From positions 37,501 to 101,500 of the forward strand of contig JAKOGI010002459.1 of the NCBI GenBank assembly GCA_029747015.1: DNA of 64,000 nt. Reading direction: 5' to 3'. Below the pieces are notes generated by a model. The model saw only the letters and a list, made by a program, of their open reading frames with translations, did no database searches and had not been told where the DNA came from. Positions 22,101 through 32,435 of this stretch are shown piece after piece. The DNA comes from Carnegiea gigantea. Lineage: Eukaryota; Streptophyta; Magnoliopsida; Caryophyllales; Cactaceae. Numbering within the stretch: position 1 is the first letter of the stretch; each line of letters starts with the position of its first letter. The position numbers and the translations under genes are program-made.

Positions 22101-24733
22101 ATCTAAAACTACCAACCTGAGTCCCAAATACCATGGGGGTGCAGGGGGTTGAGGTAAACAGTCCTGCCCTTGCAATGTATTCTAGAGGTGTTAGCAATAA
22201 ATCCAAGGTTTTGACGGCATTGCATTCCTGATACTTTCACAGTAAAATAAGCAAGATATAAGCTGTTCATGTGGTGTTTAATATATGCCCTAGATTAAAA
22301 AACCGGTGTATTTAGTTTTTTTGCTGGATGCGTAGCTTTATAAATATAAATATTACTGATGCAGGATAAGAGTAAAGAATGGGTAAAAAGATTTAGGAAA
22401 TTACAATATTTTAATATTGGAGATCTTTTGTATTTTTTTATTATTTTCGTAAGTTATTTTTAAGCATATTTTAGGATGGTTAGAATAAAGATATTTGGTG
22501 ATATTTTATTAAGATTTAGTTTCCTAGTGTATTAGGATAATATTAGGTTATATATTTTTATCCTTTTCTAGCTTATATCTTATTATTTAGGTTTCCTAAT
22601 ACTAGTTAGCATCTTGGTTATATAAATCCCTTTATGTAATTCAAGAAGGTAGATTATGAATAAGAATCGATATTGAATTAAAGTGAAAGTTCTTAAGTGA
22701 ATTTTCTCGGTGCGGGAATTGCTCTTAGAGCGTCCTACATCAAATTGATATCAGAGCTATTCGATCTTAGGCTTGCCTCTTGTTTGCTTTTCTCATTCAG
22801 CCCTCTTCCCCTCCGCATCAGATTCTAGTAAAAAAAAGGGAAAAAAACCTATCGCCCAAACCCTAGACCACACGCAACCCAGCCAACAACCACCACCAAG
22901 CCAACCACCCAAATCTGCCAATCACCAACCGGTGTCCAACCCCCCATCCACTGCCGTTGCTGCCAATTAGGTTACTTGTCAAAATTCTTCTCAACAAATG
23001 CCATTTTTGTTCATCTGTTGCTATTTGCTGCTACTGTTAACAAGCTGTTGCACCTATGGCCTGGTGTGAAAAACATCATCGAGCTTTATTTGTCATCATC
23101 CATGACAAAGAACTCCCTGTTACAAAAAATCTTTTATACCAAGTTTTCTCCCGTTATGGGGAAGTGGAAAAGATTGTTAGATTCCAAACAAGGGGTGATT
23201 TTTATGCTCGAGTGAATTTCTACTCACATAGGGATGCTGTTAATGCCTTTTGCAAGCTTCAAGGTTGTCATATTTATAAAGGTTGTTGTGAGTTAGATCT
23301 TTACTTTGCTAGTGAGGTCATATGTAGATGTAAGCCTTACATCCCTAGGTATATGTTGGACTACAGGCCTCCTAGAGCTCCTTTGATACCCTGGAGAATT
23401 CCCACTAATGATTATGGAGTTTCATCTTCAAGGTGTTACACAAGACCGCGGAATTGTTATTTAGATGGGGAACATCCCGCTCACTCTGATGCAAACTATA
23501 GGCGAGCGTTCATAAAGGACGATAAGGAAAAAATCTTCGAAAAGGAGTCTAGTAAAGAAGAAGTCGAGCTGACAAACCCCACCAAGTCTTAGACACCAAT
23601 GTTTCATGCAATGTGTTGTCCGATAATGAAAATCGTCGTCTTCCTTGGGTTGACTCTCAATCTTATGTGGACTAGACACTTAAAAAAGAATCATCCACTC
23701 TAGATCTTACTGATGAAGCTTTTGAAAAGGAGGTTGACAAAGATAATGTCCAAGCGAATGAAGAGGATGTTCAAGTACGGACGGATTTGGGCCGACTGCC
23801 AGGAGAGACTAGAGTGACCCAAGGAGCTATTGCACATGTTGACTTTTTCATTCCGCAGGGCTTTTTTGAGAAGATTAAACGTCATTCGATGTTTACATGG
23901 TTACTATCATTGGAGAATATTCTGAGAAGTGAGATTAAAAAAATCTATATTGAAGTCAAATCTATATTGACTTCTTCATCTTCAATTCTACTGCATTTCA
24001 AAACTCGAGGACGAGTTTTTTCCAACCAGAGGAGAATGATGAAGGAGAAGAGTAAAGAATGGGTAAAAAGATTTAGGAAATTACATTATTTTGATATTGG
24101 AGATCTTTTGTATTTTTTTATTATTTTCGTAGGTTATTTTTAAGCATATTTCAGGATGGTCAGAATAAAGATATTTAGTGATATTTTATTAAGATTTAGT
24201 TTCCTAGTGTATTAGGATAATATTAGATTATATATTTTTATCCTTTTCTAGCTTATCTCTTATTATTTAGGTTTCTTAATCCTAGTTAGCATCTTGGTTA
24301 TATAAATCTCTTTATGTAATTCAAGAAGGTAGATTATGAATAAGAATCGATATTGAATTAAAGTGAAAGTTCTTAAGTGAATTTTCTCGGTGTGGGAATT
24401 GTTCTTAGAGCGTCCTACATCAATTACTTGCTGGTTAAACAAGCTGACTTTGAGTCTTATGCGTACAAGCATGCCTGCTGATATCTCGAGAATTCGTGTA
24501 TGTTGCAGTATGATGCAGAGATGGTAGAAGCTGCTCAAGCCTTTGATACCCTGGAAGGCCAGGAATTCCAATCAACTCAAGAATTCCAATCAACTCTATT
24601 TTATGAAGTTGAATTGGAGCCAAAGCTATGGCTTCCTGTTCGCCTGGTTGAAGGAAGAATTTGTAAAGAGATCAAGTCAAACCTATCCTCTATTCGACAT
24701 GAATCTCAGATTAGACTGGCATCTTCTAGTTGA
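19165..24733 (+). CDS. START/COQ10-like (polyketide cyclase and lipid transport superfamily) protein, probably plastid-targeted; 3 coding exons
   Basis: Exons: 19165-19803, 20339-20506 and 24509-24733, all joined in phase 0 at CAG/GT...AG sites, giving about 343 residues. Residues 1-90 are basic and Ser/Thr-rich with an RRIRRSFSCS end, like a chloroplast transit peptide. Residues 124-150 are strongly acidic. From about 165 comes the START-like hydrophobic-cavity fold: VECSILINASLSTIWEVLTDY, DFIPGLAVSRLLDKRD, then exon 2 (LALGLKFNVKAVLDCYEKD, RRDIEFKMVEGDF) and exon 3 (PKLWLPVRLVEGRICKEI). This pattern matches the plant family that includes Arabidopsis At4g01650; the ligand is not known to me. 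Exon 3 contains an in-frame 18-bp tandem duplication. Intron 2 is 4.0 kb because of an inserted LTR element. The frame is intact, so the gene is probably functional. Confidence 0.87.
22357..22742 (+). repeat. 5' LTR of the RRM-carrying element
   Basis: 386 bp, TGATGCAGGA to TCCTACATCA, ending two bases before the primer site region. It has a TATATAAATCC box near 22619 and TATGAATAAGAA near 22654, plausible promoter and polyadenylation signals. Confidence 0.93.
23056..23592 (+). CDS. PTB-like RRM protein encoded inside the LTR element (178 aa)
   Basis: Residues about 10-85 form an RNA-recognition motif: RNP2-like LFVIIH, then LLYQVFSRYGEVEKIVRFQ, RNP1-like RGDFYARVNF, and LQGCHIYKGCCELDLYF. 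The spacing and the IYxGCCxLD signature match RRM2 of plant polypyrimidine-tract-binding proteins of the PTBP3 type. The tail is charged (EKIFEKESSKEEVEL) and unlike PTB. The start chosen is the ATG at 23056, since the same frame has a stop just upstream. A Pro/Gln-rich frame (22773-22970) precedes it in another frame, and an acidic coding-like frame follows at 23580-23780 with a stop, so the original protein may have been longer. Probably a captured gene fragment, possibly still expressed; function unknown. Confidence 0.78.
   Translation: MAWCEKHHRALFVIIHDKELPVTKNLLYQVFSRYGEVEKIVRFQTRGDFYARVNFYSHRDAVNAFCKLQGCHIYKGCCELDLYFASEVICRCKPYIPRYMLDYRPPRAPLIPWRIPTNDYGVSSSRCYTRPRNCYLDGEHPAHSDANYRRAFIKDDKEKIFEKESSKEEVELTNPTKS
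24037..24422 (+). repeat. 3' LTR of the RRM-carrying element
   Basis: 386 bp, TGATGAAGGA to TCCTACATCA, same length as the 5' LTR with no indel and about 15 substitutions. Followed directly by the ATTAC duplication and, 82 bp later, by the last exon of the START-like gene. Confidence 0.93.
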
Positions 24734-25195
24734 TAACCTCGGACATAGCTACTTCAAGAGCTGATTACCCCTCACAATTCGGAAACCAGGACTGGTTCAC
24801 TAACCCGGAGTGCAAATTGAGCTTAATCGGTGTGATGAGTGGCAATCTACATTCCTATATTGGCTGTCTGAGAGGCATTCTTGGTAACCACAATGCTTTC
24901 TAATCCTATGTTCTCTCTTTTGTTAGGGATTCAGGTGTGGAATTGCAAATTCAAGTACTCTATGCGCTGCTTGGATGCCTTCACTCCAATTGGTGCAGGA
25001 ACTTGATTAGTTGCTCACACTAAGACTGATGGACTAGTGGCTGATTTGAGCTTGAATCTGATATTAATGACGTAAGTGAGTTGAATACAACTCTTTTCTA
25101 CAGCCTTGGCACACTTTGGTATTGAGAGTAAATGGCATAGCAACAGATGTATACTGCTCTTGAATGGGTCAAATCTTGTAGCATCACCTTTAAAC
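24734..25195 (+). other. 3' flank of the START-like gene, likely 3' UTR
   Basis: No coding signal beyond the stop. It is cut at 25195/25196 by the truncated LTR of the next element, so the original transcript end may lie here or on the far side of that element (from 31091). Confidence 0.45.
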
Positions 25196-26237
25196 TGATC
25201 GAATTCCATCAAGGCAACTGGAGCAAACAACATCTCAAGCAGTCAAAATCAAAGCAACAAAAGCTAAAATCCCCCAGATCCAGAGTCCCAGAACAGAGCG
25301 AATGAAATTAGAGAGCCTAGATCGAGACCTCCAAACCGTAACCCAGAGCATGAAAATCCTGTACCAAATTATAGCAAGGTATTCTTGAAATCATAGCAAG
25401 ATGATTCTATCCCTCGAATTGAACTTGAAACAGGGAAAGGGAGAACACAGCAACTGATCCCGAAGGAAACCAAGCAACAAATTCACGAAACAGGGAGCCC
25501 AGGATTACAATTCTCGAACCAAATAGTTGGATTTCAAAACCAAAATTCTATTATATTAATTCAAAGTTCAACTGTTCTAGATTTGGAGTTCGAACATGGG
25601 CAAAATTAAACCCTAAACATCTAAGCTGAAAACTCTGAAATTAAATCTCAAATTGAACCTAAAAAAAACGAAAAGGCCCCCCGCTGCCTCCTCCGATGCC
25701 TTCCATTTATAGCCTCCCCATATTTGGCTGCTCTTCGGTCCGTTTCAGCCATTGAAGGAGCTGGAAGTTGGACGGCCACGCATTGATGACAATGGGTGAA
25801 TAAAAAGAGAGAAACTGAGGCTGGGAGATGAAGCGCCATGGTCAAGGGATTGCAGTTTCGGGTTTCTGGGGGGGGGGGGGGCTGGGTCGAAGGAGAATCA
25901 GAGAACAAGGGTGAGGGCCATCTCGGGCTTGAACAAAGTGGGAGGAGAGAGAGAGAGAGAAATGGGAAAGGGGGGTTGAAATAGCCATGTCACGTGCACA
26001 GCACGTGACTGGGCTTCATTTTTTTTTCTCTTTTTTTTTGGTTCCGTTGTTGTTTGGTTCGGGTTCGCATCCATTTGACTCAATTCTTCAGTTTTCGGCT
26101 TTCTTCATTTTTTTCGCGTAATTTTCCCGAATTATTCAATACCTGCAAAATAAAATAAAATCAAATAAAAACTTAAAAATTACAATTATTTTTATGCAGA
26201 AAGGTATTATAAAAATATCAAATTTTTGGCGTCAACA
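25196..26237 (-). repeat. 3' LTR (truncated) of the 25-31 kb element
   Basis: Direct copy of 30043-31090. It includes a G14 run at 25868-25881 where the other copy has only about eight G. The missing end corresponds to 29778-30042 of the full LTR. Confidence 0.9.
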
Positions 26238-27990
26238 AATACCCCCACACCAAAGTTTTGCTCGTTCTCGAGTAAAACAAAACTAAAAAGCCTAGAAAAA
26301 CAAAATAAAATCCTAACTCACTTTCGTAGGAGTCACGGTTGCACTTAGCATATACAACAAGCCATTTAAACCCCTAAGTTACCCCTGGTGGACGAAGAAG
26401 GTCTCGTGAGAGTTTGCAGAATATATATCCACAAAATTTATAAAAGAAAACAGAAAACAGAAAATCGAAAAACTCTTTTTTATCAAAAATTAATACGTAC
26501 AAAGTTGGGGAACAGATATATACACATTCTGATTAACTAAATCACCTACATAGCAAAGATCTTAGCATGCATATAAATACAATGTACTCATAAAGACTCT
26601 CGACCCCATGAATGACATCAAAGCACTAACTTTTCAACCCACTGGACATCAAGACTAGGAATCCATCTCAGTGCATGTGTATTATCATCTTAGGGCTTAG
26701 GTTTACCAGAATCAAACTCAACCTCACTCGACTGATACAAATTACATTATTGAATTATTAATATTGGAAGCAAGTTTTTTCAGTAGCAGTATTGCCTCAA
26801 TAGGTTACACCCAGTAGCGCATGCCTCAAAGAGTTACTTGTCATTCCCAATTTCATTTTTTCTTCCTCTTCTTCTGTTTTTTCATTTTGCATTCATTTTT
26901 TTCCCTTCTCATTTCTTTTTTTCCCCCTTTTTTTAAGTAAAAAAAACAAAGTAATTTTGCCAAAAACAAGTGGGAGAGCCGATCATGGAAAACTAAGGCC
27001 TTAAGACAATGAGGATGAAATAAATAGGAATTGAATTACACAGTGACAATGAACAAATGGGGTTAGAATTAGGGTTAAGAATGACATACCGAGAATGGAG
27101 ACCTAACAAGCACATTAGTTCATATGCAAGCTAAAAATCAAAGTACATGAGATTTAAACTGATTAGAAAAGTACTAAGCTTCTCCAAAAATAAAACAAAA
27201 ATCTTTTTGGATTTTCAAAGATTTTTCAAAATTTTTTTCAATTTTTGTTTTCTTCAATTCTTTTTTCAAAATTTTTCAAAGTTTCCCCATCCCACACCAA
27301 AATCTCACAATGTCCTCATTGGGAGTAAAAAGAAACTGACAAAAGAAAGAAAAAAAAACTAACAAGAAAAATGAATACACAAAAAGAAGACTAAGACTCA
27401 AAATGAAAGAAAAATGACATAACTCGAAAACTCAAAAAGAAAACAAAAAAAAGAAAACAAAGCAACAAATATATACAAATGAAAACAAAATAAAAAGAAT
27501 AGATAAAGAGGAACGTGTATACCAGGTCAGGTGCTGAACTACACCTAAGCTATAGCCTCACTCAAATAAGGACCATGAAACATCAGCCACTCCATCACAA
27601 TTTACAAGCTGTTATTCAAATCAAAACCCATTAAAGCACGTAGCAGCTTATCATATAACGAAGACCAACTCTCAAGAAGATGGAAACAGAAAGAAGCAAA
27701 GAGTTGGAACCATAAAGAGTATATCCACCATTGCAATTCAGCTCAAGTAAGGACCCGTTTCAACTTATTAAACTGTTGGGCCCAGTCAGAAAATAGGCAG
27801 ACATATCTAATTGTAGCCAGCATATAGGTCATTGGCCTAGAAATGTAATCATCATGAATGACCGGTCTAGGCAAAACAGTGGATCCTAAATCCACAAGTC
27901 TTGTCAAAATTGGCAACCATGGGCATAAAGGACTCAGACTCAACAACTTCAGACTTATGAGATTCAAAAAGGAGGTCAGCTTGGATGGGG

Positions 27991-28893
27991 TCAAAAGAAA
28001 AAAGATTCATATTCAACACGCAGATCCACTTCTAATCCCACATGGACATCAAAAGTGAATAAGTCATATTCAACAGAGAATGACTCATGAGATATTAGAG
28101 GGTCAAAAGAGAATGATTTATATTCAACACAAAAATCCTCATCAAGACTTGCAGTAATATCAAACCCACATGGAAAAGATTCATATTCCATAGACAGAAT
28201 ATCATCATCAAAGTCCAAAATAGTGGGTTCAATGTCCTTTTCACGTGACTCCTGTGAAATAGCATTTGAGTCATCTAAATCATGAAGCTCAACTACAGAT
28301 GGGATGCTCATATCTAACTCAGCAGGTCTTTCAGATTCCTGACCCTCCTCAGACTCAGAAGATTCATCAAAAATGGTGGGTGGTTCGGCATAAACTAGGA
28401 CGTTTTCAATGACATCCTTTTGTGAGTTAGTGTGTGGTGCAAGGTCGGGAGATAAGAACACAGGGATGTTGCTCTCTTTTTCAAGGCTAGGCAAAGACAG
28501 ATCATCATGCAAATGAGACCTAGACTGATAAGAGGGCTCAAAATTATCAGAAAGACTAACTTCAGATTTAGGAGATCCTAAACTAGAGTCAAACTGATTA
28601 GAATTCTCCCTACTCTGGGTGACACCGTGAGAATATTCAGTAATCTGCACTTTCATGGTCTCTACCATTTTAGTAGTCAATTCATTAATTCTCTTCTCAA
28701 CACTAGCACATTGAGCATCAAAATAGTCATGACATGGACAAGAACAAGCATCATGAGCAGAAGATTCACAATAATCGCACCAAACAGGAGGCACAGAAGC
28801 ATAAGAGCAGTCATACGAATCTATAAAATGACCTCGGGAGTAAGGATTAGCATAAAAAGTATACTCAGCAGGAGTTGGGTAATTTAAATTCAT
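27991..28893 (-). CDS. Gag-like zinc-knuckle protein of the 25-31 kb element (300 aa)
   Basis: Open from 28893 to 27991. Residues 39-52 form a CX2CX4HX4C knuckle (CDYCESSAHDACSC), followed by a helical stretch with VEKRINELTTKMVETMKVQI. The rest is very acidic and Ser-rich, with PSLEKES and DLAPHT segments. The C-terminus carries about four copies of a [MV]EYxSF/LF motif (from about residue 235), a short internal repeat. I know this type of protein only from plant repeat-associated ORFs; an RNA-packaging role is inferred from the knuckle. It is intact, in an element without enzymes. Confidence 0.65.
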   Translation of the reverse strand: MNLNYPTPAEYTFYANPYSRGHFIDSYDCSYASVPPVWCDYCESSAHDACSCPCHDYFDAQCASVEKRINELTTKMVETMKVQITEYSHGVTQSRENSNQFDSSLGSPKSEVSLSDNFEPSYQSRSHLHDDLSLPSLEKESNIPVFLSPDLAPHTNSQKDVIENVLVYAEPPTIFDESSESEEGQESERPAELDMSIPSVVELHDLDDSNAISQESREKDIEPTILDFDDDILSMEYESFPCGFDITASLDEDFCVEYKSFSFDPLISHESFSVEYDLFTFDVHVGLEVDLRVEYESFFF

Positions 28894-29777
28894 TCTAGCT
28901 TATTCAAACTCAAAAGTATCCCAAGCTAACCTTTCAAACAAATCCCAAACCTCATCTTAAGATCCAGACAATAATCCTAGCAAACCCCCTAAGCACATGG
29001 ACTCAACAATTCCCCTAAATTCAGCATTTAGACCCAAAATAATGACCTCACAAATTTTCCATTTCTCAAAAGTTTGATTGAATTGAGCACGGTAATCGTT
29101 AAGTCTAGATAAATAACGCCAGAAAGATTCATGCTCAAGTTATGGGAAATTAAACACTGACATTCTTGAATTCTCTCTCTCTCTCTCTTTTTTTTTTTTT
29201 TTTTGATTGAAAGAAAAATGACTCTAGGACACTAATACAAACTAATAACTAAAACAAAAACAAGAGATTGAAATAATCAAGTTAAGCATACAAAATAAAC
29301 CAACAAAAAAAAAATAACATTACCAAAAGAAAAAGACCAAAACGACAAAGCATAAACACTAAGCATGAGCACCATTTTTTTTTTTACGATAACAAAAATA
29401 GAAAGTAGAAAATAAATGAAAACAAGATAGAAAATTAACTAAAACCCTAAACAAGCAAAGACTAACTAGAAAGTTGCTTTGGTTTTTTTTTTTTTTCCCT
29501 GCACAAAAACCAAATTGGTTAGAACTGCAAAAATCACACCAAAATAATGTCTAAAAATTGAAATGAAACTAATCTAAACAACAAGAATCCAAACATGAAC
29601 TTACTCAATTGAAAATAATCAAAACGAAATTACTAAAACAAAATAAAAACTCAATCGAAACCTACTAAAACGAAAGTAAAACTAAAACGAAATTGACGCA
29701 AATGACTTGAATAACTAAACTACGACTCGAAGCGACCTAATCTCATAACGCCATCCCCGGCAACGGCGCTAAAAACT

Positions 29778-31090
29778 TGTTCTGATTTTCCGCAAGCGTA
29801 CGGTTTATCGTTGTACGGATTACGGGTATCGTCCTCAGGAATGGTTGTAAATTTAGGCCACCAAAATTCTAATAGGACCCAATATGTGAAACAATTCGCA
29901 TTACCCCAACCATTAATCATGCTAAGAAAAAACATTTGCTAAATTAGAGAGCATCAACGTCATTTAACAATGAACAGAAATCAAATAGTTAAACTTATTC
30001 AGCCAGGTGTACCCATCCAACTGAATGCAAAGTTGTGTAGCATGATCGAATTCCATCAAGGCAACTGGACCAAACAACATCTCAAGCAGTCAAAATCAAA
30101 GCCACAAAAGCTGAAATCCCCCAGATCCAGAGTCCCAGAACAGAGCGAATGAAATTAGAGAGCCTAGATCGAGACCTCCAAACCGTAACCCAGAGCGTGA
30201 AAATCCTGTACCAAATTATAGCAAGGTATTCCTGAAATCATAGCAAGATGATCCTATCCCTCGAATTGAACTTGAAACAGGGAAAGGGAGAACACAACAA
30301 CTGATCCCGAACGAAACCAAGCAACAAATTCACGAAACAGGGAGCCCAGGATTACAATTCTCGAACCAAATAGTTGGATTTCAAAACCCAAATTCTATTA
30401 TATTAATTCAAAGTTCAACAGTTCTAGATCTGGAATTCGAACATGGGCAAAATTAAACCCTAAACATCTAAGCTAAAAACTCTGAAATTAAATCTCAAAT
30501 TGAACCTAAAAAAAACGAAAAGCCCCCCCGCTGCCTCCTCCGATGCCTTCCATTTATAGCCTCCCCATATTTGGTTGCTCTTCGGTCCGTTTCAGCCATT
30601 GAAGGAGCTGGAAGTTGGACGGCCACGCATTGATGACAATGGGTGAATGAAAAGAGAGAAACCGAGGCTGGGAGACGAAGCGCCATGGTCAAGGGATTAC
30701 GGTTTCGGGTTTCTGGGGGGGCTGGGTCGAAGGAGAATCAGAGAACAAGGGTGAGGGGCATCTCGGGCTTGAGCAAAATGGGAGGAGAGAGAAAGAGAGA
30801 GATGGGAAAGGGGGGGTTGAAATAGCCGTGTCACGTGCACAGCACGTGACTGGGCTTCATTTTTTTTTTTCTCTTTTTTTTTGGTTCCATTGTTGTTTGG
30901 TTCGGGTTCGCATCCATTTGGCTCAATTCTTCAGTTTTCGGCTTTCTTCATTCTTTTCGCGCAATTTTCCCGAATTATTCAATACCTGCAAAATAAAATA
31001 AAATCAAATAAAAACCTAAAAATTACAATTATTTCGAGCATAAATTATGCAGAAAGGTATTGTAAAAATATCAAATTTTTGGCGTCAACA
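29778..31090 (-). repeat. 5' LTR of the 25-31 kb element
   Basis: 1313 bp, ending on the minus strand at AGAACA, seven bases before the primer site. The outer flank (AAGCA, 31091-31095) has no partner on the left because that end is truncated. Confidence 0.88.
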
Positions 31091-31381
31091 AAGCAAGATG
31101 GTCCAGTTGTAGTGGTTAGCTCTGTCTCAACTTTCAACCTTCTTTCAACTGTGACATTGTGGTCTCCCCTTAGAGAAAATATTTTTCTTTTTATTGGTTA
31201 TTAGTAGACTGATGGAGCTGTCCACCTGTTTCAGGGTTGGAGACATCCGTGGGAAGGGCATGATGATGATCATGGATATGGACATTAGTTGACTTTCTAG
31301 TAATTTGTACACATTTTAGCAATGCACATTATTGTAGTAGTTACAACTAGCGACCCCCCTCCCCCCAAAAAAAGAAAACGA

Positions 31382-31689
31382 GATTAAAAACTTAAAGAGG
31401 TAGAAGCAGCAGTCTCAATTAATTAGATATGGCAACTTACATGAGTTTTATTAGTTTTCTTTGCCATAGATCAGAACAGCTTGTGCTTGTGTACTTTATG
31501 ATCCTTAATTGCTTCTCCTTCCTCCTTTTTTGGATTAAAAACTTGAAGAGAAAGAGGTAGAAGCAGCAGTCTCAATTAATTAGATATGGCAACTTACATG
31601 AGTTTTATTAGTTTTCTTTGCCATAGATCAGAACAGCTTGTGCTTGTGTACTTTATGATCCTTAATTGCTTCTCCTTCCTCCTTTTTTG
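31382..31689. repeat. ~151-bp tandem duplication
   Basis: Units 31382-31532 and 31533-31689 start GATTAAAAACTT and end CCTCCTTTTTTG. They are nearly identical; the second has a 6-bp insertion near its start. A recent local duplication. Confidence 0.93.
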
Positions 31690-32274
31690 CAGTCACACCG
31701 CCTTATTTTTGGGGGGGGAGGGGTGTGGCTCAACTCTTGCACTCTATCATTCACGCAACCCATAAATCATCAACATGCTTTGAGATTCTCATTTGTATCG
31801 AAGGAGAAGGACGGCCATAACATTGGTCTAATTTCTGTGTCATTGTACCATGCCAGATTTTTGGAATAATGATGCAGAGAAGGCATCAATAATGTATCCT
31901 ATTACTTACAGCTTAGATATTGGGTGTCTGCAACAGATTCAGCATCAAACTAAGATGACTGAAGTTCTCTCACTCCCACAACTGCTACCTTTCCTAGTAA
32001 ATTATCACAGCTTGGATCTGTGAAGAGTACCCTGCCCCCATTATAGAGAAAAATGCTACACAAAAGGAGGGGCTTTTCAAGGGAGCAGGATCTTTCACAT
32101 GACTCTTCACTGAAGACCTAATTATCCTCCATACAGTGGTTACTTTTCATCCTCTTCAGGTCTAGACTATGCCATATACTTGGCGACACATGTCCCTCTG
32201 AAGTTCTATGTAGCTCTGAGAGTTCAGTTCACTGCTGGCTTAAATGCCTTTAAATAGGCGATGAAGATAGGGCG

Positions 32275-32435
32275 TGAAGAAGTAGGATTTTATGCTGTCA
32301 CTACGGCTTTTTGGGGCCAAATCAGTAGCATGACTTTGACTGAAAGAGAAGACAGGCTATGGAGAAGTAGAAATTTTATGATGTCACTAAAGCTTTTCGG
32401 GGCCAAATACAATGGCATGACTTTGACTGAAACAG
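32275..32435. repeat. ~80-bp imperfect tandem duplication
   Basis: Two units share GAAGTAG, ATTTTATG, TGTCACTA, GGGGCCAAAT and GCATGACTTTGACTGAAA in order. More diverged than the 31.4 kb duplication. Confidence 0.8.

Larger units (their letters stand above)
22357..24422 (+). mobile_element. Complete non-autonomous LTR retrotransposon carrying an RRM ORF
   Basis: Two 386-bp LTRs (22357-22742, 24037-24422) start TGATG and end TCCTACATCA, with near-perfect short inverted ends. The element is flanked by a perfect 5-bp duplication, ATTAC (22352-22356 and 24423-24427). A tRNA-Met-like primer site follows the 5' LTR (TGATATCAGAGC, 22746-22757, one change from the usual TGGTATCAGAGC). A polypurine tract (CCAGAGGAGAA) ends at 24036. 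The LTRs differ at about 15 sites (~4%). The centre (1.3 kb) has no gag, protease, reverse transcriptase or integrase; just before the 3' LTR is a stretch resembling the C-terminal tail of Ty3/gypsy pol. It sits in intron 2 of the START-like gene, same strand. Confidence 0.94.
25196..31090 (-). mobile_element. Non-autonomous LTR retrotransposon, Athila/Tat-like signals, one gag-like ORF
   Basis: The 5' LTR on the minus strand is 31090-29778 (1313 bp, TGTTGACGCC to AGAACA). Next to it is a tRNA-Asp-type primer site (GCGCCGTTGCCGGGGA, minus strand, 29769-29754). The 3' LTR is 26237-25196 but lacks its last ~268 bp. The polypurine tract CTTTGGTGTGGGGGTATT lies at 26255-26238. The tract and the preceding CTCGAGAACGAGCAAAACT stretch are typical of Athila/Tat-like elements. 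The 3.5 kb interior has one ORF and no reverse transcriptase. No target duplication is visible because one LTR end is deleted. Confidence 0.88.
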
